Positions 25,659 to 34,861 of a stretch of 64,000 nt of DNA are shown here, in pieces. Every line of letters starts with the position of its first letter. Position 1 is the stretch's first letter. The stretch comes from BJ22 sp021298375. Its GTDB lineage: Bacteria; Planctomycetota; Planctomycetia; Pirellulales; Pirellulaceae. The DNA lies in contig JBKDOL010000030.1 in the NCBI GenBank assembly GCA_046343015.1, positions 1 through 64,000 of the forward strand. Direction: 5' to 3'. The notes beneath the pieces are model-generated. The model was not told the origin of the DNA and ran no database searches. It saw nothing but the letters and a program-made list of their open reading frames with translations. The position numbers and the translations under genes are program-made.

Positions 25659-27542
25659 TCAATTTCTTCCGGTCAAGTATTGGATCCGGTCGAGCATCTG
25701 CTTCAGTCCCTGCTTCTGCGCCAACTCCTCGGCGAGGCGAAGCTTCTTCGGCTCCGCGGAACCCTTGGTCAACTCCGTCAGGCTGATACCGGAACTGACC
25801 AGGATTGCCTCGCACACGCGCTCGGCCTGTGCTCCCGTTTGAACGTAAGAGGTCATTTCATTCACAGACTCAAGCATTTTTGCTTCAACGTCCAGCTCAA
25901 AGGCGGTCGCGAGGGACTCGAGCAACTCGCGACACAGCGGAATATCAATCAAGCGAATGGCGTGGTCCCGAGCTCGTTCCAAGGCGACGTATTTGACGGA
26001 CGGGTCCGGTTGCCGGGTCGCCTCGGCAAGCAGCTGTTCAATCGCGGTCCTGCGGCCGGCAACGTTGTTGGCTGCGAAGTTCTTCTCTGGCAACGCCTCC
26101 CGTAACGTCCGTTTGGCCTGCTCCAACGCTTGGCCCTGCGGTGGGGGCAGCCTGCGGCCAGTCGGTCGCCGGGCGATTCTTTGCGCTAACACCCATTCCA
26201 GGTTGCCAATCTCATAGCCGTCGGCGGCCGATTCCTCGAGCCATTGGCGAATCAGCGGTTCCTGCTCACGGGCAGTCTGGATGTCGAGCATCAACGCGCT
26301 GGCCTTTGCCAAACGCCAAGTTGGGATGTCCGCGATCGGTGCCTGTTCAACCAATTGGGCCGCGAGGTCCGGTCGCAGATTTTCCCACGAAACCTTGAGA
26401 CCAATTCCCTTTAACTTGACGAGGACGTATTGGTCCGTGGACTCAACAAAACCTGCAGTATCCTGACCCCATTTGATTTCGCCTGTCTTGAGTTTGGCTG
26501 CTGACTGGACCAGTTGTTTCCAGTACTTTTCGAGGTGCCCGACTAACTCCTCGATGGCCGCCAGTTGTTGCTGCTCTTGCGGCGATGAAAGAGCGCCCTT
26601 CGCCAGCAGGAGCCGCTTTCGCGCCGTGGCCGCGTCGCGGTAACGCAAGTCATTCCAGATCACGCGATCCAATTCGCGAATCGACGGCGAGGCAAATGCT
26701 ACTTCCTCCGACTCCCCGGGGGGACGAGAGGAATCTGGCTGAGCAGGTTCAGTCCCGGCCTGTTTTTCTTCCCCGATCGCCTCCGCGGATGGATCTGGTG
26801 ACGGGGATGGCTCGGAGTCCTCTGCGGTGCCCGGCGAGAGCATTTCGCTCTGTTCGCTGGGCGGGGGCGTCAGCCCGCTGAAGGGTCCCTCCAGAGCAGG
26901 TTTTTTGGTGGGGCTTGTGGCCGCCGGGCGGGGCGCGTCGGCTCGCTTCTCCGCAACCGCCGTAGGTTTCGAATTGAGCCAGATCAGGCTGATGATCAGC
27001 ATCGGCCCGCCCAGAAACAGCAGCAGGCCGAGGAGAGTGAGCGTCCACTTCCGCGACTTGTTTTCCTTGCGGCGACGTTGCTTGGCGTCCAGCGCGGCCA
27101 CAGACGCCAGTGAGTCCTGTGGTGCCGCCACGGGTTGAGCCAAAGGGATCGGCATCGCCGCAGCCAGCGGAGGCGGGACCGCTTGAGGCGGAGCATGCGC
27201 CAAAGGCTGCGCGATTGGGACGGCGACAGGAATCGCCAGCGGAGGCGGAGCGGATGGCTTTCCCCGGGAAGCCGCGTCGTTCGTCCTCCGGTCATATTCC
27301 GCACGCTTGGCCGGGTTGGCGAGCGTTGCAAAGGCGAGTTTGATCTCCTCGGCCAGCGCTTTGCGCTCACCCAGTCCCTCCGGGTCGCGAAAGGACTTGA
27401 GCAGCCCCAGCCGCGCCTCTGCCGCGGACCGCAGGACTTCGGATTGCTGCTCGGTTCGATCGACGCCCAACAGATGATAATAATCCGGTTGCGGCTGCAC
27501 CAAACCGAGCCAGCGGCGATGGGGTGATACGGTTTCTGCCAT
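25659..27542 (-). CDS. J-domain-like membrane protein lacking HPD
   Basis: 627 aa. Residues 20-86 read like a J domain (YYHLLGVDRTEQQSEVLRSA, then IKLAFATLANPAKRAEYDRR), but the HPD loop between helices II and III is missing, so stimulation of DnaK is not expected. A Pro/Ala/Leu-rich linker (95-145) leads to one membrane helix (about 166-189), an acidic, Ser/Pro-rich stretch, and a C-terminal domain of about 350 residues rich in Glu/Ala helices. The J-like part is cytoplasmic and the tail probably outside. Similar architectures recur in planctomycetes. Function unknown. Confidence 0.82.
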   Translation of the reverse strand: MAETVSPHRRWLGLVQPQPDYYHLLGVDRTEQQSEVLRSAAEARLGLLKSFRDPEGLGERKALAEEIKLAFATLANPAKRAEYDRRTNDAASRGKPSAPPPLAIPVAVPIAQPLAHAPPQAVPPPLAAAMPIPLAQPVAAPQDSLASVAALDAKQRRRKENKSRKWTLTLLGLLLFLGGPMLIISLIWLNSKPTAVAEKRADAPRPAATSPTKKPALEGPFSGLTPPPSEQSEMLSPGTAEDSEPSPSPDPSAEAIGEEKQAGTEPAQPDSSRPPGESEEVAFASPSIRELDRVIWNDLRYRDAATARKRLLLAKGALSSPQEQQQLAAIEELVGHLEKYWKQLVQSAAKLKTGEIKWGQDTAGFVESTDQYVLVKLKGIGLKVSWENLRPDLAAQLVEQAPIADIPTWRLAKASALMLDIQTAREQEPLIRQWLEESAADGYEIGNLEWVLAQRIARRPTGRRLPPPQGQALEQAKRTLREALPEKNFAANNVAGRRTAIEQLLAEATRQPDPSVKYVALERARDHAIRLIDIPLCRELLESLATAFELDVEAKMLESVNEMTSYVQTGAQAERVCEAILVSSGISLTELTKGSAEPKKLRLAEELAQKQGLKQMLDRIQYLTGRN

Positions 27543-27776
27543 GCGTGTTTACTTGATTTCCTCAGAACGCCTGCACTCTGCCAGGCTGGCGCTGTCATTC
27601 TCTCGACCCCATTCCGGGAGAAGCCCCGGTTCCCGCGTCGTGAATCGGGCCGGGTCGTCGGCAACGCGACTGTTTGACGCCGCCTCCAACTGCCGGTTCC
27701 CTGCCTTTTCCGATTAAAACCGGACCTTTACCATCATATTCGACTCGGAATCATCCAACCAACGGGAATTCGCTCT

Positions 27777-29609
27777 ATGTCTGCAGTGGAAGCGCTCATC
27801 AGCAACGCAGCGGCCTACAAGTTCGTGCAATTGCGCGAACTCGCCAGCCTGCGACAACGGCTTCGCCAGCGTTCCCGTGAACTCGGATTGCGGGGCACGA
27901 TTTTACTCAGCCCCGAGGGGATTAACCTGTTCATTGCCGGTCCGCCAGCGGCGGTCGATCAGTTTCTGTCCGAACTGAAGCAAACCCCCGGTTTGGAGGA
28001 TCTCGCAGTCAAGCTGAGCCCGAGCGACTACCAGCCTTTCACACGCATGCTGGTGCGCCTGAAAAAAGAGATCATTGCCCTCGGCGAGGCGGAGATCCAG
28101 CCCGAGCGTTATACCAGCCGGAAGATCACGGCCCGGGACTTGAAGGCTGCCTTGGACCAAGGCGATGACTTGCTGCTCCTGGACGTGCGGAATGACTACG
28201 AAGTCGAACTGGGGACGTTTGAGGCCGCTGTTCCGATTGGCTTGGACCATTTCCGGGATTTTCCTCAAGTCGCAGCCAAACTGCCAGCCGATTGGCGGCA
28301 GCGCAAGATCGTGATGTTCTGTACCGGTGGCATCCGCTGTGAAAAAGCTGGGCCGGTCATGGAGCGGCTTGGCTTTGCAGACATTCTGCAACTGGAGGGC
28401 GGCATCCTGAAATATTTTGAAGAGGTTGGGGGCGACCACTATCGAGGTGATTGTTTCGTTTTTGATAAGCGAGTCGCGGTCAATCCAAAGCTGGACGAGA
28501 CTTCGGCCGGATTGTGCTATGCCTGTCAGGCGGTGTTGAGCGAATCCGACCAGCAGAGCCCGCTCTATCTCCCCGGAAAACAGTGTCCCCACTGCTTTCG
28601 AACCCCCGAACAAAAACTGGCCGAGACCATCCGCTCGCGCGAGGCGGAATTGCAGCGTCTCACTTCACCATTGCCGGGGAAGGGGCCCTACGACAGCACC
28701 CGGCCTCTCAATGTCCCGGCAAAGTACGATCAACTCCCGCTACTGGAAATGCTTTGCCGCTGGCACGATCACTTGCCGAGCGGCTATTGGGCCCGCGAGT
28801 GCGAACTCGGTCGTTTGCGGTGCGAGGGCGCTACGCTGGCCCCCGACGCTGTGGTGCGATCAGGGATGCGGCTTGAGCACCTCTTGCCGGGCACTACCGA
28901 ACCGGATGTGGCTCGCGAGGTACAGTGGATTTACGAGGATGAGAGCCTCGTGGTCTTGAACAAGCCGGCTCCATTGCCCGTGCATCCCTGCGGCCGGTTC
29001 AATCGAAACTCCCTGACTGCCTGGCTGAATCAGATGTACGGGCAGCAGAAGCTTCGCCCAGCCCATCGCTTGGACGCCAACACGACGGGGCTGATTGTCT
29101 TCAGCCGCACCAAGGAGATTGCCCGAATCGTACAACCGCAGTTTGAAGCGGGAACTGTCGTGAAAACGTATCTCGCTCTGGTCGCGGGAGAGCTGCATCA
29201 AAGCGAGTTTGCCTGCACGGCGCCGATCGGCTCGACCCCAGTCTCCAGTGGCGGGCGGACCGTGGACTGGGAGGAGGGCCTACCCGCGCGGACCGAGTTT
29301 CGCCGACTGCGGACGGCTGAGAACTCGCTCGTTGAGTGTCGTCCCCTGAGCGGACGAACCAACCAAATCCGGGTTCATCTTCACACCCTGGGATACCCCA
29401 TTGTTGGCGACCCGGTCTACGGTCTTAAACGGGTTGAGAACGCGGATGAACCCGCAGCCACGCGGGACGTGATGTCGGCACCGATGTGCCTGCACGCCTG
29501 GAAGTTAAGCTTCATTCACCCGCAGACCGGGGGCTGGGTATCGTTTGCCGCCGAACCGCCGGAGTGGGCGCGAGGCAGGGACCACGACTTCCCCTTTGGG
29601 CAAGCTTAA
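27777..29609 (+). CDS. TrhO-RluA fusion: tRNA uridine hydroxylase + pseudouridine synthase
   Basis: 610 aa, two enzymes in one chain. Residues 1-275 match the rhodanese-family TrhO (YceA), which makes 5-hydroxyuridine at tRNA position 34: acylphosphatase-like N domain GTILLSPEGINLFIAG, rhodanese domain with LLDVRNDYEVELGTF and the active loop CTGGIRCEKA (C182), and the Cys pairs CYAC (247-250) and CPHC (270-273) that look like a metal site. Residues about 320-370 resemble an S4-like RNA-binding region. Residues 385-590 are an RluA-type synthase with LNKPAPLPVHP, the catalytic HRLDANTTG (D433) and RTNQIRVHL. Known members of each half are normally separate proteins, so one protein may modify two tRNA or rRNA uridines. 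Confidence 0.93.
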   Translation: MSAVEALISNAAAYKFVQLRELASLRQRLRQRSRELGLRGTILLSPEGINLFIAGPPAAVDQFLSELKQTPGLEDLAVKLSPSDYQPFTRMLVRLKKEIIALGEAEIQPERYTSRKITARDLKAALDQGDDLLLLDVRNDYEVELGTFEAAVPIGLDHFRDFPQVAAKLPADWRQRKIVMFCTGGIRCEKAGPVMERLGFADILQLEGGILKYFEEVGGDHYRGDCFVFDKRVAVNPKLDETSAGLCYACQAVLSESDQQSPLYLPGKQCPHCFRTPEQKLAETIRSREAELQRLTSPLPGKGPYDSTRPLNVPAKYDQLPLLEMLCRWHDHLPSGYWARECELGRLRCEGATLAPDAVVRSGMRLEHLLPGTTEPDVAREVQWIYEDESLVVLNKPAPLPVHPCGRFNRNSLTAWLNQMYGQQKLRPAHRLDANTTGLIVFSRTKEIARIVQPQFEAGTVVKTYLALVAGELHQSEFACTAPIGSTPVSSGGRTVDWEEGLPARTEFRRLRTAENSLVECRPLSGRTNQIRVHLHTLGYPIVGDPVYGLKRVENADEPAATRDVMSAPMCLHAWKLSFIHPQTGGWVSFAAEPPEWARGRDHDFPFGQA

Positions 29610-29625
29610 ACCCCGGCTCGGGAAC

Positions 29626-30531
29626 TCAGGCCCTCGAGCGGCGAGCCGCGAAGAAAACGGCTCCCAGGCCGCAGAGCAGCAGGCCCGATGTCGGTTCCGG
29701 CACCGAGTGCAGATTGACGAAATCGCGAATGGTCGAAGCGCGATTGCCGACATAATTGATGCCGCTTGCCACCGTTCGGCCTGCATTGTCATTCAAGACG
29801 AACGCATTTGTTCCGAGAAGCAGCAACTTTCCGCCCCGTTCAATGAAAAAGGGACCGCCCGAATCACCGCCGCGGAAATGAGACTCATACTGCACATATT
29901 CCGCGTCGCTGCTCAGGTTGTACTCCATGATCAGCGAATCGTTGTCGGATCCATTGAAGGGTACATTTTCCCAATAACCCAAAATCCGATTTCGACCAAC
30001 CGCTTGGTCGCGCCAGGCTGCGTTGTTCTTTGGCGACAAGCCGAACATGAACGAATTGACATCCTGAAACGAACCGGCATTGACAATATTGCCCGCGCCG
30101 CCACCGGGCGGTCCTGACAAGACTTCATCTGCAATCTGGTAAAAAGTTGCGCCGGTAACCGGAGCGTCCAAAACGCCCAGCCACAGGTCGGTCCCACCCA
30201 CTCGAGTGCTCGTACTGGTCACTGTACGGACAAGCGGTGTCGAATTGGGATTGTTATCGAGGTGAAAGGTGACTTGGGCGTTGGTCGGTGGCGGGAAGTG
30301 CCAAGCAGAGATAACGACGTTGGGGCTGAGCAACGTCGCCCACCGGCCCTGTCCAGAAGCACTGGAAACCTGGCCCACGCCGCTCAAGTTATAACCGCTG
30401 AGAATAAATGATCCGCTGTTGGTAAAGCGATCATTGGTGGCATCCGAATAACCATCGATTTGGATGTCCGCCAAGGCTACTTGGGATAGAGCCAGAAGCG
30501 AGAGCAGGAGAGCAAACAGTGAGCGTCTCAT
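29626..30531 (-). CDS. PEP-CTERM trypsin-like serine protease
   Basis: 301 aa exported protein. A signal peptide (residues 1-21) precedes a chymotrypsin-fold domain: H78 in ISAWHF, a likely Asp at D115 (GTDLWLG) and S224 in GGDSGGPFF. The His motif is SAWHF instead of the usual TAAHC. The C terminus carries a PEP-CTERM sorting signal: VPEP at 278-281, a hydrophobic helix and a basic RRSRA end, so an exosortase should process and anchor it or release it outside the cell. No exosortase gene is in the window. Convergent with the TrhO-RluA fusion. Confidence 0.9.
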   Translation of the reverse strand: MRRSLFALLLSLLALSQVALADIQIDGYSDATNDRFTNSGSFILSGYNLSGVGQVSSASGQGRWATLLSPNVVISAWHFPPPTNAQVTFHLDNNPNSTPLVRTVTSTSTRVGGTDLWLGVLDAPVTGATFYQIADEVLSGPPGGGAGNIVNAGSFQDVNSFMFGLSPKNNAAWRDQAVGRNRILGYWENVPFNGSDNDSLIMEYNLSSDAEYVQYESHFRGGDSGGPFFIERGGKLLLLGTNAFVLNDNAGRTVASGINYVGNRASTIRDFVNLHSVPEPTSGLLLCGLGAVFFAARRSRA

Positions 30532-30738
30532 GGTGGTTCAGCCGGGTGATCGAAGACAGGATTGAGGGTGACGTGTGAAATCAGCTCCCACGAGGGGCCA
30601 TTGCAGTATAAAAGCCGGTTTTTCCGCGCCAACCAAAATCCTCTCGGAACCAGTCCCCTCTCAAGCCGGGGTCTGCCCCAGACGGCCTTGGCTTGCCCCG
30701 GAATTGCAAAAAACGCCGCTAAAAAGCGGGCCAGGGCC

Positions 30739-31560
30739 TCACGGGGGAGCCGACTCCGCCCCCCGGCCCTGAGCAAACCGGGCCAAAAACCAGTCTGCCA
30801 GGCTGGGGGCAAGCCGGTCGAGCCAAACCAGCGCCTTGCCGCCCAGCGACAAGATCACCTCGTGGCGGCCCCGCTCCATGGCCCGGACGGTGGCTCGGGC
30901 CACGACCGATGTCGGCATTGGTCGAGCGCCTTTATGACCACCCGCCGACCGGTCCTCGATCAGATGGTCGAAGAAGTCGCTGTCCGTGGTGCTGGGACTG
31001 ACCAGAAGCACATCGACTCCACTCGCCGCCAATTCCGCACGAAGCGAATCGCTCCAACCGTGCAAGGCAAATTTGCTGGCGCAGTACTCGCTCTTGAACG
31101 GTACCGCCCGGTGGCCCAGGACGCTGCCGATGTTGACAATGATCGGGTCGACTCCGAGCTTCAGCAGAGGCAGTGAAATTCTTGTCAGTTCCAGCGGCGC
31201 AAAGAAATTCAGCTCGAAAACCTGTCGGGCACGATCGGGTTCGGCATCCTCAAATGCGCCCACGGCTCCCACGCCGGCACAGTTGACCAAGCCGTCCAAG
31301 CCACCGAGTTGTCGCTCGGCGGCATGAACCAGATCGTTCCGGGTCCGCGGATCGGTAATGTCGCCGGGGTGCACTTGGGGCAGGTGTTCGACACCCGCGG
31401 CATCCAAACTGACGACGAGGGACCTCAACTTGTCCTCACGTCGGGCCGTTAGCAATAAACGCGCCCCGCGCTGGGCCAACGCAGTCGCGAGTGCGCAGCC
31501 GATTCCGCTGGAGGCTCCGGTCAGCAAAATCCGTTTTCCTGATAACTTTCGACGAGCCAC
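30739..31560 (-). CDS. Short-chain dehydrogenase/reductase
   Basis: 273 aa classical SDR: TGASSGIG cofactor loop, NCAG at the core strand, IGSVLGH and the catalytic YCASK. GTG start at 31560 with GGAGAGA eight bases upstream. The C-terminal 70 residues (VVARATVRAMERGRHEVILS...) are typical of the membrane-associated DltE/YqjQ-like SDR group. Substrate unknown. It lies 51 bases downstream of hflX on the same strand and may be cotranscribed. Confidence 0.9.
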   Translation of the reverse strand: MARRKLSGKRILLTGASSGIGCALATALAQRGARLLLTARREDKLRSLVVSLDAAGVEHLPQVHPGDITDPRTRNDLVHAAERQLGGLDGLVNCAGVGAVGAFEDAEPDRARQVFELNFFAPLELTRISLPLLKLGVDPIIVNIGSVLGHRAVPFKSEYCASKFALHGWSDSLRAELAASGVDVLLVSPSTTDSDFFDHLIEDRSAGGHKGARPMPTSVVARATVRAMERGRHEVILSLGGKALVWLDRLAPSLADWFLARFAQGRGAESAPP

Positions 31561-31611
31561 GCGATGGTCTCTCCGGAGTCAGTCCTGTTGACCCTCAGTC
31601 GGGTCGGGCAT

Positions 31612-33003
31612 TCATTTGGGGCTGGGAGCGATTCCGTTGGCTGGCTCAGTCAATCCGCTCGCCGGAGGTAGGGGAACCGGGAAGCCTTCTCCAAATCCAT
31701 TCAAGACGACCCCGTTTTCAGCTTGGCCGCCGTAATAGACCTTGACCCCGTCGCCGCCAATCGAGCCGAGGTACTTTTGTGGCAAGCGACAATGAACCAG
31801 CATTTTCTGCTCGCCATATTGCGTCGACAACACTTCGCCGTGGGCGTTGAGATAAGCCAGCAATTTTCCGTTGCTGATATCCGTTTCAATCGTGACGTCG
31901 CGAAAGGAGCGGCTGAGCGCCGCGCTGACGACTTGGTGCAATTTGTCGAAGCCTTCTCGCGTTCGGGCGCTGATCGGGACTCCATTCGGATAACGGTTCA
32001 GGACCGCATCCAATTGGGCCGGATCCGTGATGGCATCCACCTTGTTGAGCACCAGGAGGGTATCTTTCTCGTCGATGCCCAAGTCCCGGAGCACGGAGTA
32101 CACCGAATTGATTTGCTGGAACACTGCCGGGCTGCTGGCGTCCGCCACATGCAGCAGCAGGTCCGCCTGGTTCGCCTCCTCGAGCGTGGCTTTGAAGCTG
32201 GCGATCAAATGGTGAGGCAGATCCCGGATGAACCCGACCGTATCGCTGAGCAAGACAGGTCCCCAACTGGGCAGCGTCCAGCGTCGCGTGCGCGTATCGA
32301 GGGTAGCGAACAACTTATCCTCAGCCAGCACCCGAGCGTTGGTGAGGGAATTCATCAGGGTGCTTTTGCCGGCGTTGGTGTATCCGACCAGCGAAACAGT
32401 CATGGTCCCTTGCCGCGAGCGAACCAGACGTTCTTTGCGACGTTCGATTTGATTCAATTCGCTGCGGAGCTCATGGATTCGTTTTTCCACCAAGCGGCGG
32501 TCGACTTCCAATTGCTTCTCACCCGGACCGCGCATGCCGACACCCATCTTGATTCGGGAGAGGTGGGTCCACATCCGCTTCAAGCGGGGCAATGCGTATT
32601 CCAATTGGGCCAACTCCACAGCCAGCCTCGACTCACCCGTCTGAGCATGGGTCGCGAAGATGTCGAGGATCAACTCGGTCCGGTCGAGCACCTTGACCTT
32701 GACCTCTTTTTCGAGGTTCCGTTTCTGGGCTGGCGAGAGGTCGTTGTCAAAAATCACCACATCGGCGGCATGGAATTCGACCAGCCGCTGAAGTTCCCCG
32801 GCTTTGCCCGAGCCAATGTAATAGGCGATGTCGGGCGTTTCCCGCTTCTGAATCAACTCGCCGCAGACGAGCGCTCCAGCCGTTTTCGCCAAACCCTTGA
32901 GTTCCTCGAGCGGATCCGTTTCGAGGGTCGCGTCGGGGAGAATCACCCGCACGAGAATGGCAATTTCCTGATTGACTTCCTGTTTTTTGGCGCGGTCTAG
33001 CAC
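31612..33003 (-). CDS. hflX: Ribosome-associated GTPase HflX
   Basis: 463 aa from GTG 33003. HflX-type GTPase that binds the 50S subunit and splits or rescues stalled ribosomes. The N-terminal domain (AILVRVILPD, FDNDLSPAQKRNLE, RTELILDIFATHAQTGESRLAVELAQL, GVGMRGPGEKQLEVDRR) is followed by the G domain: GYTNAGKST, LFATLDTRTR, DTVGFIRDLPH, LNKVD. A C-terminal extension of about 90 residues is present. There is no ATG near the start; GTG 33003 is chosen because HflX homology begins right after it, with TTG 33090 as the alternative. Confidence 0.95.
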   Translation of the reverse strand: MLDRAKKQEVNQEIAILVRVILPDATLETDPLEELKGLAKTAGALVCGELIQKRETPDIAYYIGSGKAGELQRLVEFHAADVVIFDNDLSPAQKRNLEKEVKVKVLDRTELILDIFATHAQTGESRLAVELAQLEYALPRLKRMWTHLSRIKMGVGMRGPGEKQLEVDRRLVEKRIHELRSELNQIERRKERLVRSRQGTMTVSLVGYTNAGKSTLMNSLTNARVLAEDKLFATLDTRTRRWTLPSWGPVLLSDTVGFIRDLPHHLIASFKATLEEANQADLLLHVADASSPAVFQQINSVYSVLRDLGIDEKDTLLVLNKVDAITDPAQLDAVLNRYPNGVPISARTREGFDKLHQVVSAALSRSFRDVTIETDISNGKLLAYLNAHGEVLSTQYGEQKMLVHCRLPQKYLGSIGGDGVKVYYGGQAENGVVLNGFGEGFPVPLPPASGLTEPANGIAPSPK

Positions 33004-33280
33004 GTCTGCGGTGTGACTCCGTAAGAATTTCTGAATCGTCCCAGGGATCCATCGGGAAGGAATCGCGCGGACTCGCTTCGAGACACGCAACTCGATTCGA
33101 TGCTCTGATTTTCGGTTGCGGGGAATGCAGCCGAGATCTGTTGAATTCTATCCTTTTCCTGAGAAGTTGCGGGGAACTCGTGAAAGGTTCGGGGAAAACC
33201 GGACCGGATTGGAGGATTTCGGGCGTTGTTTGAGCGAATTAAAGCCAATATCATGACACCCATCTGCTTCTCAAAGTCCA

Positions 33281-34759
33281 GTGAGGGCCCCAGACATCGA
33301 CTCGTTTGTTCCCGAAATTCGCGAATTACCGGCTGATTGCACGTTGGAGTCGGCCTGGGAACGGTTGGCTCACCTCCCTCACGGGTTGTTACTCGACAGT
33401 TCACTTCCCGATCCCAAATTGGGCAGATACAGCTATCTGACGGGGTCGCCAGTGGAATGGCATTCCTTCGGAATCCAGCCTTCCGCTCCGTTCGGAGAAC
33501 TCCCGAAGGTCCTTGCCCGGCATCGGACCGGGCGAGTCTCCGGTCTGCCGCCATTCCAAGGCGGGCTGGCTGGACTGCTCACCTATGAATTCGGCAACAA
33601 CTTTGAGCGTCTTCCGCAACCGGCATTCAGCCCTTTCCAACTCCCCGCCGTGGCGTTCGGTCTATATGACTGGGTGCTGAGCTGGGACCGCGCGAGCAAC
33701 CGTGGCTGGCTGGTCTCCCAAGGTTTGCCCGAAACGGAATTGGGCCCGCGGCGGTCAATGGCAGTGCGCCGCGCGGATGAAGTCTGGGAACTGCTCTTCG
33801 GTCCAGTTCGCGAGCCGGCCGCAGCGCCAAGTTCCACTTTTCCTGACCGGTCAGTCCAGTTCGCGCCTCAGTATGAACTGCCGCAGCTGCCCGGCCTGAC
33901 GAGCAATTTCAACCGCGACCGTTACCTGACCGCCGTGGCGCGAGCCATCGATTACATCAGGGCCGGCGACATTTTTCAGGTGAACCTGAGTCAACAGTTG
34001 CTCCTTCCGGCTACCAGCGGTCCGCAAAGCTTGTACCGGCGTCTGCGCCGTGAGAACTCTTCGACCTTCGCCAGTTTTTTTGACCTCGGTGAGGCCCAAA
34101 TCATCAGCGCCTCGCCGGAGCGACTGTTGGCGGTTGACGGCACGCGGCTGGAAACCCGCCCGATCAAGGGCACACGCCGACGCACCGGACAGCCGCTGGT
34201 CGATTTGGCCGCCGCCGAAGAGTTGCTTCACAGCGACAAGGACCGGGCCGAGAATGCGATGATTGTTGATTTGGTGCGGAACGACTTCTCCCGGGTCTGC
34301 ACCGACGAGTCGGTGGAAGTAGAGCAGTTCTGTAAGCTCGAGCGGTACCGTTCCGTGCTGCACCTGGTCTCTTCCGTGACGGGAGAACTCCGTCCCGGCC
34401 TGACCGGATTGGATGCGCTCGCCGCGATGTTTCCCGGCGGGTCGGTGACCGGATGCCCCAAGATTCGCGCGATGGAGATTATCACGGAACTGGAGCAGAC
34501 AGCCCGCGGAGCTTATTGCGGCTCGATCGGATATTTGGGGTTGGATGGACAGGCCGATTTCAATCTGTTGATTCGCACCATAACGGCCAGTCGCGGCTGG
34601 TGGCAGTTTCCGGTCGGTGGAGCGATCGTCGTCCAGTCAGACGCTGAGCAGGAGTATGAAGAAACCTGGGTCAAAGCGGCCGGGTTGCTTCATGCCTGCC
34701 GCGAGACCAGCATCAGCCCTCCCCTGCCCGCCGGCATGCGACCGCAGTCAGTCGGCTGA
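33281..34759 (+). CDS. pabB: Aminodeoxychorismate synthase component I
   Basis: 492 aa, GTG start. Chorismate-utilising enzyme that makes 4-amino-4-deoxychorismate with the glutaminase PabA. Key motifs: DIFQVNLSQQ, ASPERLL, ETRPIKGTRRR, DKDRAENAMIVDLVRNDFSR, FPGGSVTGCPKIRAMEII and GAYCGSIGYLG. Lys at position 296 in PIKGT is the residue that marks aminodeoxychorismate synthase; anthranilate synthase has PIAGT there. First gene of the operon pabB-pabA-DUF447-RFAP synthase-pdxJ, which implies its product feeds tetrahydromethanopterin as well as folate. Confidence 0.93.
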   Translation: MRAPDIDSFVPEIRELPADCTLESAWERLAHLPHGLLLDSSLPDPKLGRYSYLTGSPVEWHSFGIQPSAPFGELPKVLARHRTGRVSGLPPFQGGLAGLLTYEFGNNFERLPQPAFSPFQLPAVAFGLYDWVLSWDRASNRGWLVSQGLPETELGPRRSMAVRRADEVWELLFGPVREPAAAPSSTFPDRSVQFAPQYELPQLPGLTSNFNRDRYLTAVARAIDYIRAGDIFQVNLSQQLLLPATSGPQSLYRRLRRENSSTFASFFDLGEAQIISASPERLLAVDGTRLETRPIKGTRRRTGQPLVDLAAAEELLHSDKDRAENAMIVDLVRNDFSRVCTDESVEVEQFCKLERYRSVLHLVSSVTGELRPGLTGLDALAAMFPGGSVTGCPKIRAMEIITELEQTARGAYCGSIGYLGLDGQADFNLLIRTITASRGWWQFPVGGAIVVQSDAEQEYEETWVKAAGLLHACRETSISPPLPAGMRPQSVG

Positions 34760-34861
34760 GCATACGCTTGCCACAAGTTGCCTGACTCCGATTGTTTCCT
34801 TGTCCAAATTCCGGCCTCATCCACTCCGATTTCTCCCGCCCTGCTTTTTCAAACTGCAACG

